DNA of 64,000 nt, taken from Halobaculum sp. MBLA0147. GTDB lineage: Archaea; Halobacteriota; Halobacteria; Halobacteriales; Haloferacaceae. Below are positions 16,278 through 23,884 of the stretch, in pieces. A model generated the notes under the pieces. It did not search any database. It was given only the letters and a program-made list of their open reading frames with translations, and was not told the origin of the DNA. Location of the stretch: assembly GCF_041361345.1 (NCBI RefSeq), contig NZ_JBGKAD010000001.1, positions 1,612,001 through 1,676,000 of the forward strand, in the 5' to 3' direction. How positions within the stretch are numbered: position 1 is the stretch's first letter; the number at the start of each line of letters is the position of its first letter. The position numbers and the translations under genes were made by a program.

Positions 16278-17519
16278 ATGGAGATTCGGTTCCTGGGCGG
16301 GGCACGCGAGGTCGGGCGGAGTGCCCTCCTGGTCGACGACACGCTCCTCCTCGACTACGGAATGAAGGCGGACACGCCGCCCTCGTACCCCGTCGCCAGC
16401 GCCCGGCAGGTAGACCCAGACGCGGTGGTCGTCTCACACGGTCACCTCGACCACGTCGGTGCCGTTCCGGCGCTGCTCTCGGGGACCGACCGGCCGCCGA
16501 TCCACTGGACGCCGCCGACACGGCAGCTCACGCGCCGACTCGCACGCGACACGCTGAAACTCCACGGCAACAGTCCGCAGTGTCCGTTCGGCGAGGAGTC
16601 CGTCCGCCGACTCGGCGAGGTGTCCGTCGAACACGGCTACCGCGAGTCGTTCACCGCGGCGGGGTACGAGGTGACGTTCTTCGACGCCGGCCACATCCCC
16701 GGGAGCGCACACGTCCTCGTCGACGACGGCGACACCCGACTGCTGTACACCGGCGACTTCCACACGGACGACCAGCGACTCGTCGCCGGGACGACGGCAC
16801 GCCCGGACGCCGACGTGGTGGTGTGCGAGAGCACCTACGCCGGCGTCTCGCACGACCCCCGGGAACACGTCGAGGAGCGGTTCCTCGACCGCGTGCAGAC
16901 GACGATCTGGGAGGGCGGGACGGTGATCGTCCCGGCGTTCGCCATCGGGCGGACACAGGAGATGTTGCTCGTCTGTGCGAGCGCAGACGTGCCGTGTTAC
17001 GTCGACGGGATGGGCGTGGAGGTGACGGCGATGCTCCGGCGACACCCGGAGTACGTCCGGGACCCGGACGCACTCGACCGGGCAGCGGGGCACGCACGCG
17101 AGGTGACCGGCCGCGACGGGCAGCGGCGACGGATCGCCGACCAACCCGTCGCGGTCGTCACCACCAGCGGGATGCTCTCGGGCGGGCCGGCGATGACGTA
17201 CGTGCCGGCGGTCCGCGCGAACCCGACGAACCAGATCGCACTCACGGGCTACCAGGTCGCCGGGACACCCGGTCGGGAACTGTTGGAGACCGGGAGTGCG
17301 GAGATCGACGGCCGGATGCTCCGGGTCAGCGCCCGCGTCGATCAGTTCGACTTCTCGGCACACGCCGACGAGGCCGGGATCAGGTCGTTCCTCGACGCCT
17401 ACCGCGACGCGACCGTCCTCGTCAACCACGGCGACGACTGTGTCGCGTTCGCCGACACGCTCCGCGAGGACGGCTACACCGCCTCGGCCCCGGAGTTGGG
17501 CGAGACGGTGACCGTGTAG
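16278..17519 (+). CDS. Beta-CASP metallo-beta-lactamase RNA nuclease-like protein
   Basis: A 413-residue protein with the full set of MBL motifs: HGHLDH (HxHxDH, about residue 55), AGHIPGSAH, TGDFHTDD, and the beta-CASP motifs CESTYAG, PAFAIGRTQE and FSAHADEAG near the C-terminus. This is the CPSF/RNase J-type family of archaeal endo- and 5'-3' exoribonucleases involved in mRNA 3' processing and decay. It lacks the N-terminal KH domains of aCPSF1, so it is the shorter aCPSF2-like type. Substrate polarity cannot be read from sequence. Confidence 0.88.
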   Translation: MEIRFLGGAREVGRSALLVDDTLLLDYGMKADTPPSYPVASARQVDPDAVVVSHGHLDHVGAVPALLSGTDRPPIHWTPPTRQLTRRLARDTLKLHGNSPQCPFGEESVRRLGEVSVEHGYRESFTAAGYEVTFFDAGHIPGSAHVLVDDGDTRLLYTGDFHTDDQRLVAGTTARPDADVVVCESTYAGVSHDPREHVEERFLDRVQTTIWEGGTVIVPAFAIGRTQEMLLVCASADVPCYVDGMGVEVTAMLRRHPEYVRDPDALDRAAGHAREVTGRDGQRRRIADQPVAVVTTSGMLSGGPAMTYVPAVRANPTNQIALTGYQVAGTPGRELLETGSAEIDGRMLRVSARVDQFDFSAHADEAGIRSFLDAYRDATVLVNHGDDCVAFADTLREDGYTASAPELGETVTV

Positions 17520-17559
17520 CCGAGCGTCTCCGACGGAACCGCCGTAGCCGACGCCGGAT

Positions 17560-17568
17560 GCTTATACC
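17560..17568 (+). promoter_or_regulatory. TATA box of the HEPN-like gene
   Basis: GCTTATACC ends 26 bases before ATG 17594, so the message is probably leaderless. This decides the start against the long upstream open frame. Confidence 0.65.
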
Positions 17569-17593
17569 GTATCGTGGGGGCAGTCTGTCCACG

Positions 17594-18217
17594 ATGTCCG
17601 ACGTGGGGTTCGCTGCGAGGAAACTCGTCGAAGTCGAGACGGTCCGCACCCAGCTCACGGAGAGACGGATCGAGGTGGTCGGGAAGGCACGTGCCTGTGC
17701 CGAGTCGTACGACACGCCGTACGCCGGGAAGCGAGAGATCTGGCGAGATCTGAACGACTTCGAGTGGTCGCTGTACCAGTTTACCAGTTTGCTCCACATG
17801 CTGGGGGAAGTTCTCGCGACGATTCGAGACCAGTGTGGCGTACGATTGTCAGAGGCACGTCCGATCAGACACGCCGTCCCGCGTCTGATCGGACTGCGGC
17901 ACTGTATCCACCACAACGGACTCGTTGGAGCACAGGTGGCGAGTGCCGAAGGGTTGCCACACCCGGTGGTCGGGATTCCACTCGAGAGCGTCGAGAGACA
18001 CGGGTCGTGGGGCGGGGGGAACCCGAGCTTCGAGACGTTCTTTCACTCTGCGGACGACCTGCTCGTCGTTCGACCGATCGTCGAGAACAGCGAGACGCGG
18101 TACCTGGCTCCAGTCGAAGAGACCGTGGCCGGTGTCGAAGAGCGGTACGGTGAGGACGAACTCCAGCGTGTAGCGTCGAACGTCGAGATCTACGACCGAT
18201 CGGAGTCGGACGGCTGA
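17594..18217 (+). CDS. All-helical HEPN-like protein
   Basis: 207 residues, largely helical. Around residue 100 it has RLIGLRHCIHHNG, where R-H-x3-H matches the R(N/D/H)x3H catalytic pattern of HEPN ribonuclease toxins. The helix-rich N-terminus (TVRTQLTERRIEVVGKARA, DLNDFEWSLYQFTSLLHML) suits that fold. HEPN proteins are commonly RNA-cleaving toxins or defence effectors; that function is inferred here from one motif. Its 3' end overlaps by 28 bases a convergent 52-residue gene, and a DUF433 gene follows, so the cluster could be a toxin-antitoxin locus. Confidence 0.6.
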   Translation: MSDVGFAARKLVEVETVRTQLTERRIEVVGKARACAESYDTPYAGKREIWRDLNDFEWSLYQFTSLLHMLGEVLATIRDQCGVRLSEARPIRHAVPRLIGLRHCIHHNGLVGAQVASAEGLPHPVVGIPLESVERHGSWGGGNPSFETFFHSADDLLVVRPIVENSETRYLAPVEETVAGVEERYGEDELQRVASNVEIYDRSESDG

Positions 18218-18348
18218 TCGAACGCGTCGTCGTCCGCGACTCGGTCGTCGTAGAACGTCAACTGGATCCGTCCGACGTCGTCGGCGCTCACCGACTCCGG
18301 GAGTTCGTGATCACGAGCCGTGGACGCCTTGGTGCGAGACGACTCCAT
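18190..18348 (-). CDS. 52-residue acidic protein convergent with the HEPN-like gene
   Basis: The ORF runs from ATG 18348 to TAG 18190, with product starting MESSRTKASTARDHELPESV and ending DQPSDSDRS. The middle (DDVGRIQLTFYDDRVADDDA) looks like a short folded beta segment. A strong TATA box (GATTTATACTGT on the minus strand, 18372-18383) lies 25 bases upstream of the ATG, which is the main support. Its 3' end overlaps the HEPN-like gene by 28 bases in antisense. It could be an antitoxin, but no family is recognised. Confidence 0.6.
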   Translation of the reverse strand: MESSRTKASTARDHELPESVSADDVGRIQLTFYDDRVADDDAFDQPSDSDRS

Positions 18349-18371
18349 CGTGTGTCGGGTTGCCGTCGGTA

Positions 18372-18383
18372 CAGTATAAATCT
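18372..18383 (-). promoter_or_regulatory. TATA box of the 52-residue gene
   Basis: GATTTATACTGT on the minus strand ends 24 bases before the ATG at 18348. It is one of the clearest TATA boxes in the window. Confidence 0.65.
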
Positions 18384-18400
18384 GTTCGGGGTTGTGAGAT

Positions 18401-18931
18401 CTACGTCTCGTCGGCCGACTCTGCGCCGATCCGTCGCCACTCGGCCTCCTCGATCCGCGCCACGTCCTGGAGCACGTCCGGGTGGTCCTCGGCGTACTCC
18501 AGCGCCGACTCGATCTCGGCGCGCGTCAGCTCGGAGTAGATCCCGTCGCGGAGTTGTGCGACCGTCCGGCCGCGTTCGTGTTTCGCGTAGACGTAGTGGA
18601 CCGCGACGCGGTGGCCGTCGATCCGGGGTTTCCCGTCCAAGACACCGTCCGTACAGACGATCCGCACGGTCTCGCCGTCTCGGAGGTACGTCTCCTCCGG
18701 GTACTCGAACGACGGCTCCAGGGGGTCTCCCACGCCACCGTCTGTCGCGACCCCGTCGTTCACCGCCGCGCCGTCACCGGTCGCCGCCGTCTCGTCACTG
18801 GCTGCAGTCGCCTCGCCGGGCGCCGCCGCCTCGTCACTGGCTGCAGTCGCCTCGCCGGGCGCCGACTCGTCGGTGGACGCCGCGTCCGCTACCACCGTGT
18901 CGTCGCCGGGGCTGTCGGGGGTGTTCGTCAC
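18401..18931 (-). CDS. DUF433 domain protein
   Basis: 176 residues. The C-terminal half carries DUF433: RIVCTDGVLDGKPRIDGHRV then HYVYAKHERGRTVAQL and YSELTRAEIESALEYAEDHP. DUF433 is a helix-turn-helix domain of VapB-like antitoxins and regulators. The N-terminal roughly 75 residues are Ala/Glu/Asp low complexity with a 13-residue repeat (39-bp DNA repeat). GTG 18931 has an AAAATCATTA element about 27 bases upstream. It is divergent from PCNA and upstream of the 52-residue gene on the same strand. Confidence 0.8.
   Translation of the reverse strand: MTNTPDSPGDDTVVADAASTDESAPGEATAASDEAAAPGEATAASDETAATGDGAAVNDGVATDGGVGDPLEPSFEYPEETYLRDGETVRIVCTDGVLDGKPRIDGHRVAVHYVYAKHERGRTVAQLRDGIYSELTRAEIESALEYAEDHPDVLQDVARIEEAEWRRIGAESADET
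18791..18863. repeat. 39-bp direct repeat in the DUF433 gene
   Basis: Two near-identical copies start at 18791 and 18830 and contain CTCGTCACTGGCTGCAGTCG. They encode the in-frame ATAASDE-type repeat of the disordered N-terminus. Confidence 0.85.
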
Positions 18932-19080
18932 GGATCAGTGTACGTGTGCCACGGGTAATGATTTTGTGGGTTGGAACACCTGTATCACCTGCCGGCGTGG
19001 GGTGAAGCGGGCGGCCGTGACGGCACACTGCCGGTCGAATCGACGGTATTTTCACCGGGACCGACCGTAGGTGACTCCAT

Positions 19081-19824
19081 ATGTTCACGGCGATCGTGAG
19101 CGCGTCGACCCTCCGGGACGCGCTCGACTCGGTGAGCGTGTTGGTCGACGAGTGCAAGATCCGGTTGAACGAGGACGAACTCGTGATCCGGGCCGTCGAC
19201 CCGGCCAACGTCGGGATGGTGGATCTCTCGCTGGAGGCGGCCGCCTTCGAGTCGTACGAGGCGGACGGCGGCGTCATCGGCGTCAACCTCAGTCGCTTGG
19301 AGGACATCGCCTCGATGGCCGACAGCGGCGATCTGATCAACATGGAGTTGGACGAGGAGACCCGCAAGCTCCACATCCAGATCGACGGGCTGTCGTACAC
19401 GCTGGCGCTGATCGACCCGGACTCGATCCGCGAGGAGCCGGACATCCCGGACCTGGACCTGCCGGCGGAGATCGTCCCGGAGGGTGCCCAGATCGACCGT
19501 GGGATCACCGCCGCCGACATGGTGAGCGACTACATCCGACTGCGGGTCGACGAGACGGAGGAGACGTTCGTCATCGAGGCAGAGGGTGACACCGACGACG
19601 TCGACTTCGTGCTCGGTCGCGAGGACCTGATCGAGCTGCAGGCCGGCGCGGCGGACTCGCTGTTCTCGCTGGACTACCTCAAGGACATGAACAAGGCGAT
19701 CCCGAACGACGCGGAGGTCCGCGTCGAACTCGGGGACGACTTCCCGGTGAAGATGCACTACGACTTCGCCGAGGGGCTCGGACACGTCACGTTCATGCTC
19801 GCGCCGCGGATTCAGAGCGACTGA
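19081..19824 (+). CDS. pcn: DNA polymerase sliding clamp PCNA
   Basis: 247 residues, the normal PCNA length. N-terminal domain: [20 protein letters not shown]; interdomain region: [21 protein letters not shown]-terminal domain: [18 protein letters not shown] and the end APRIQSD. The trimeric ring tethers DNA polymerases, FEN1, ligase and RFC through PIP boxes. A TATA-like GGTATTTT about 30 bases upstream supports ATG 19081. A divergent second clamp is encoded at 58735-59622. Confidence 0.97.
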   Translation: MFTAIVSASTLRDALDSVSVLVDECKIRLNEDELVIRAVDPANVGMVDLSLEAAAFESYEADGGVIGVNLSRLEDIASMADSGDLINMELDEETRKLHIQIDGLSYTLALIDPDSIREEPDIPDLDLPAEIVPEGAQIDRGITAADMVSDYIRLRVDETEETFVIEAEGDTDDVDFVLGREDLIELQAGAADSLFSLDYLKDMNKAIPNDAEVRVELGDDFPVKMHYDFAEGLGHVTFMLAPRIQSD

Positions 19825-19917
19825 GTCCGGGCGGCGGCGCGACCGGGTGACGGCCCGTCACCGGCGTGACGACACGCGGGTCGCCGGTGGCCGCACCACG
19901 CGACGCGATCAGACAGG

Positions 19918-20565
19918 ATGTTCGACACGGCAATCTGGTTCGACCTCGACGGGACGTTGCTCGACTTCGACAGCTACGGCGTCGTGCTGGAACGCGCCTG
20001 CGAGACGGTCGGTCTCGACGGCGAGGAACGGACGACGTTCGTCCAGGCGTACGACGAGCAGTTCATGACGTTGCTGGAGGAGCTCGCCGACGAGCCGTAC
20101 CGGCAGGCGGCGCGGGCGGGGATCGACGCCGCCGAGGCCGGCGCCGACCCGGCGGCGTTCGTCGACGCGCTCCACGAGGCTGAGTGTGCCGAGACACACG
20201 TCCCGCGGGCGACGGTCGAGACACTCGCCGGGTTGCAGGCGAGCGACGACGTCGGTGTCGGCGTGCTGACGAACGGGGTGACGACGTGGCAGCGGTCGAA
20301 GCTCGCGCACCACGAGTTGGACGAGTACGTCGACGCCGTCGTCGTCAGCGAGGAGGCGGGCGCCCACAAGCCACGTACCGCACCGTTCGACCTCGCCGCC
20401 GAGCGGCTCCCGGCGGCCGACCGCTGGATGGTCGGCGACGACCGCGACGCCGACGTGGCCGGCGCTCGGACCGCCGGGTGGCACGCCACCCACGTCGCGA
20501 CGCCGACGGACGTGCCCGACGCCGTCGCCGAGATCCGCGAGTCGACCGCGGACGTACCGGAGTGA
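19918..20565 (+). CDS. HAD-superfamily hydrolase
   Basis: 215 residues with all HAD motifs: FDLDGTLLDFDSYG (nucleophile D and general acid D), GVLTNGVT (motif II T), K in SEEAGAHKP (motif III) and MVGDDRDADVAGA (motif IV). The cap between motifs I and II is helical (C1 type), which suggests a small-molecule phosphatase, phosphoglycolate phosphatase-like. The substrate is not determined. It lies downstream of PCNA on the same strand with a 93-base gap. Confidence 0.88.
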   Translation: MFDTAIWFDLDGTLLDFDSYGVVLERACETVGLDGEERTTFVQAYDEQFMTLLEELADEPYRQAARAGIDAAEAGADPAAFVDALHEAECAETHVPRATVETLAGLQASDDVGVGVLTNGVTTWQRSKLAHHELDEYVDAVVVSEEAGAHKPRTAPFDLAAERLPAADRWMVGDDRDADVAGARTAGWHATHVATPTDVPDAVAEIRESTADVPE

Positions 20566-20670
20566 GCGCCACCCTCGTACCCGAGTGACCGCGGCACGTC
20601 GAGTACGGGCGAGTGGGCCCGGTGGAGTTCACCCACACGTTCATTGGCGGGTCGGTCGTGACGACTCGAC

Positions 20671-21861
20671 GTGAACGGACTGGACACGGAGTTGGTCGCG
20701 GAGAAGGTGGCGCAGTCGCGCCGTGCGGTGGCAGAGACGGACGGCGTCGACGCCTGGGTGACGTTCTGTCGAGAGACGGACGCCGTCCCGGAGCCGGCGC
20801 TGCCGTACGTCCTCGGGTTCGACGTGGTGTGGCCGACGGCGGTCGTGATCGGCCCCGAGGACTCGACGGTCGTCCTCGGCCGCCACGACGCACCCAACGC
20901 CGAGGAGTTGGGGGTCCACGAGGTACGCGCGTACGACGAGTCCATCGCCGAGCCGCTGCGGACGACACTCGACGAGATCGGGACGAGCGGCGACGGGCCA
21001 CAGACACTCGCGCTCAACTACGACGCGGACGACGACACCGCCGACGGGCTCACACACGGGCTGTTCCGCCGGCTGGAGTCGCTGCTCCCCGACAGAGAGT
21101 TCGTCTCCGCCGGGCCGATCGTCCGGCGCGTCCGGGGGTTGAAGTCGGAGACGGAACGCCAGCGGGTGCGTCGTGCCGCCGAGACCACCGAGGAGTTGCT
21201 CCAGACGGCGGCGAGCACGTGGGGCCCGGCGACCACCGAGGCGGCGTTCGCAGCGACACTCCACGAGTTGCTCGACGACCGCGGCTTGGGGACTGCGTGG
21301 GCCCGCGACTACTGTCCGACGGTCCACCTCGGCGGCGACAGCGAGGTGGGGCACACCCTCCCCGGCGAGCACACGCTCCCGGAGGGAGAGTTGCTCCACG
21401 TCGACTTCGGCGTGCGCCGCGACGGCTACGCCGCCGACATCCAGCGGCTGTGGGTCCGCGGCGAGCCGTCCGCGGAGTTGCGGGCGGTGTTCCGCGACGT
21501 GCGGGCGGCGATCGACGCGGGACACGAAGTACTGGAACCCGGCGTGGTCGGCCACGAGGTGGACGCCGCCGCGCGCGCGGCGCTGACGGATCGGGGCCAC
21601 CCGGCGTTCCAACACGCCTTCGGCCACCAGGTGGGCCGCGTCGCCCACGACGGCGGGACGCTGTTGGGCCCCGAGTGGGAGCGGTACGGCGACGCCCCGC
21701 GCGGCGAGGTGCGTGCCGGCGAGATGTACACGATGGAGTTGGGTGTCGACACGGAGTGGGGGTACGTCGGCCAAGAGGAGATGGTCCGCGTGACCGACGA
21801 CGGCACCGAGTGGGTCGTCCCGCCACAGACACGGCTGCGACGGCTGTCCGAGACGGACTGA
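20671..21861 (+). CDS. M24-family Xaa-Pro dipeptidase/aminopeptidase
   Basis: 396 residues with an N-terminal creatinase-like domain and a C-terminal pita-bread domain. Metal ligands are seen as HVDFGVRRDGYAADIQRLW (two D), AFGHQVGRVAHD (H), YTMELGVDTEW (E) and QEEMVRV (E). The enzyme should remove N-terminal residues next to proline in the cytoplasm. The GTG start gives a normal family length. No operon partner is evident. Confidence 0.9.
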   Translation: MNGLDTELVAEKVAQSRRAVAETDGVDAWVTFCRETDAVPEPALPYVLGFDVVWPTAVVIGPEDSTVVLGRHDAPNAEELGVHEVRAYDESIAEPLRTTLDEIGTSGDGPQTLALNYDADDDTADGLTHGLFRRLESLLPDREFVSAGPIVRRVRGLKSETERQRVRRAAETTEELLQTAASTWGPATTEAAFAATLHELLDDRGLGTAWARDYCPTVHLGGDSEVGHTLPGEHTLPEGELLHVDFGVRRDGYAADIQRLWVRGEPSAELRAVFRDVRAAIDAGHEVLEPGVVGHEVDAAARAALTDRGHPAFQHAFGHQVGRVAHDGGTLLGPEWERYGDAPRGEVRAGEMYTMELGVDTEWGYVGQEEMVRVTDDGTEWVVPPQTRLRRLSETD

Positions 21862-21907
21862 GCGACGACGACGTGGACACGCCGGGGCGACGGCCGTACG
21901 CGGCGTC

Positions 21908-22465
21908 TCACCAGGTGACTTCGTACGTACAGGCGTCGGCGCCGTCCTCGCGGCAGCGGTCGCTCGTCTCGTCGATCGACGCGTAGTCGTCGGAGAACAC
22001 CTCGACGGTCCCCTGCAGTAGCCCCTGGTCGTAGACACACGGGTACGGGTTGCGACACCGGACCGTCGCGCGGCCGTCGTCGCCGTCGACGACCTCGTAC
22101 GAGCCGATCTCCCCGCCGCGGTGGTTCATCTGGTAGGCGTCGTCGACGGACTCCAGCGCCGCGAGCGGCGTGTCGACACCGGGAGGCCACTCGGCGTTCT
22201 CCGGCGTCGACCGGCCGATCTGCTCCAGTGTCCGTTCCCCGACCCGGTCGGCGACCGCCCGGTAGGCGTCGAGGTACGCCGCCTGCGAGTACCACTCGTC
22301 CGGCTGTGGGTCCTCGATCCCGTTCTCGGCCAGCAGCTCTCTCGCCTGCCCGGTGAACGCGTCCGGCACGCCGTTGACGATCGACAGGATCGCACTCCCC
22401 CGAACCTCTACCCCGTCGTCCAGTGGTTCGAACGTCGGCACAGAGGCACCACGGAGCGAGATCAC
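21908..22465 (-). CDS. Possible sensory-domain protein (H-NOX/V4R-like), function unknown
   Basis: 185 residues. An N-terminal helical half (ILSIVNGVPDAFTGQARELL, YLDAYRAVADRVGERTLEQI) is followed by a beta-rich half ending CREDGADACTYEVTW. This helical N-half plus C-x6-C-x-[YF]-x-V ending resembles small-molecule-binding V4R and H-NOX-associated sensor folds, but no heme histidine is evident and the assignment is weak. It stands alone, upstream of an AT-rich intergenic tract and facing the M24 gene. Confidence 0.5.
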   Translation of the reverse strand: MISLRGASVPTFEPLDDGVEVRGSAILSIVNGVPDAFTGQARELLAENGIEDPQPDEWYSQAAYLDAYRAVADRVGERTLEQIGRSTPENAEWPPGVDTPLAALESVDDAYQMNHRGGEIGSYEVVDGDDGRATVRCRNPYPCVYDQGLLQGTVEVFSDDYASIDETSDRCREDGADACTYEVTW

Positions 22466-22705
22466 TTAGATTGTCTTACCGGTGTAGTACCAATCCCGAC
22501 ACAATCAAAGTAACTCATATCGTACATTTTCCTACTGCTATTTACAAATAAATACAACACCGGTCGTCTAACTCCGCCGGCGGTAGAGACGGTCGGGGCG
22601 CACGGCTGCTCGGGCGGGCAGTAAGTCACGCCGTCCCTCCGGGCGGGGCCGTACCCACACGTCGGTCGGGACCGTCCCCGACGGCACAGCCCGGTCCGAG
22701 GCCGC
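22466..22705. other. AT-rich intergenic tract
   Basis: About 22500-22560 is strikingly AT-rich (ATTTACAAATAAATACAAC) for this genome. It is upstream of the sensor-like gene and downstream of the thiamine transporter operon. It may hold promoters or a terminator; no gene is seen. Confidence 0.4.
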
Positions 22706-23884
22706 TCACCCAGGTCGTCCGACTGCGACGACGTGTGCCGCCGCGGGAGCGAAGCCGACGGTCACCCGCTCGCCGACCGCCGGCGGGTCGGCGAGTCTGA
22801 GGGTCAGTGTCCGGTCGTTCCAGTCGCACCGGACACGGGTGGTCTCGCCGAGGAACTCCGCCTCCGCGACCGTCGTCTGGAGTCGGTTCGTCGTCGCGTC
22901 GCGGGCCAGCGCACCAGGACGGACACACAGCGTCAGCCGGTCGCCGACGCGGACCGGGTCGTCTCCGGGGACGGCCACCGTCAGTCGTCGCTCACCGACC
23001 GCGACGGTCGCCGCCGTGGCGTCGGTGGCGGCGGCCAGTGTGTCGGTCGTCGGGTCTCCGTCCCGCTCGTCGCTCACCCGCTCGTCGGTCGCCCTCACGT
23101 CGTTCACCCGCTCGTCGGCGTGCGCGCCGGTGGCGACGACCTCCCCGGTGAAGACGTTGTTGTCGCCGACGAACTCGGCGACGAACCGCGTCGCCGGACG
23201 GCGGTACACCGCGCGTGGCGTCCCGACCTGTTCGACGCCGCCGTCGTTGACGACCGCGACGCGGTCGGAGATCGCCAGCGCCTCCGCCTGGTCGTGAGTG
23301 ACGTACACCGTCGTGATCCCCAACTCGCGTTGGATCCCGCGGACGGTCGTCCGCAGGCGCTCGCGCAGTCGCGCGTCCAGCGCCGACATCGGCTCGTCGA
23401 GCAACAGCAGCCGCGGGCCGGGTGCCAGCGCCCGCGCCAACGCCACCCGTTGTCGCTGGCCGCCGGAGAGGGTGTCCGGCTCCCTGTCGGCGAACCCCTC
23501 CAAGTCGACCAGCGCGAGCAACTCTCGGACCCGTTCGTCGCGCGACACGTCGCCCGGCGGCGCGGCGAACCGGAGCCCGTAGCCGACGTTCTCGCCGACG
23601 GTCATGTGCGGGAACAGCGCGTAGTTCTGGAACACGACGCCGATGTCGCGCTCCTCGGGTGGGACGCCGGTCACGTCCGTGCCGTCGATGCGGACCGTCC
23701 CGCTCGTCGGCGACTCGAACCCCGCGAGCGTCCGCAGGGTCGTCGTCTTCCCACACCCCGAGGGGCCGACGAGCGTGAAGAACTCCCCGGGCTCGACCGC
23801 GAGGTCCACCCCGTCGAGCGCCACCGTGTCGCCGTACTCCTTCCGGACGGCGTCGAACGACACGGTCGCGGCGTCGTCGGTCAC
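22706..23884 (-). CDS. ABC transporter ATPase, ThiQ-like
   Basis: 392 residues. Walker A is GPSGCGKTTTLRTLAG, the signature LSGGQRQRVALARAL, Walker B LLLLDEPMSALDARL, and the H-loop VTHDQ. After the ATPase domain, a charged, low-complexity linker (about 255-300) leads to a TOBE-like domain, so the architecture resembles PotA/FbpC-type ATPases. It energises the ThiP permease. It overlaps thiP by 4 bases. Thiamine specificity rests on the ThiB-like binding protein. Confidence 0.82.
   Translation of the reverse strand: MTDDAATVSFDAVRKEYGDTVALDGVDLAVEPGEFFTLVGPSGCGKTTTLRTLAGFESPTSGTVRIDGTDVTGVPPEERDIGVVFQNYALFPHMTVGENVGYGLRFAAPPGDVSRDERVRELLALVDLEGFADREPDTLSGGQRQRVALARALAPGPRLLLLDEPMSALDARLRERLRTTVRGIQRELGITTVYVTHDQAEALAISDRVAVVNDGGVEQVGTPRAVYRRPATRFVAEFVGDNNVFTGEVVATGAHADERVNDVRATDERVSDERDGDPTTDTLAAATDATAATVAVGERRLTVAVPGDDPVRVGDRLTLCVRPGALARDATTNRLQTTVAEAEFLGETTRVRCDWNDRTLTLRLADPPAVGERVTVGFAPAAAHVVAVGRPG

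Noticed and set aside
15788-17593. Long upstream extension of the HEPN-like frame
   Set aside because: It runs through the zinc-ribbon and nuclease genes, is Arg/Pro-rich, and the TATA box at 17560-17568 places the real start at 17594.
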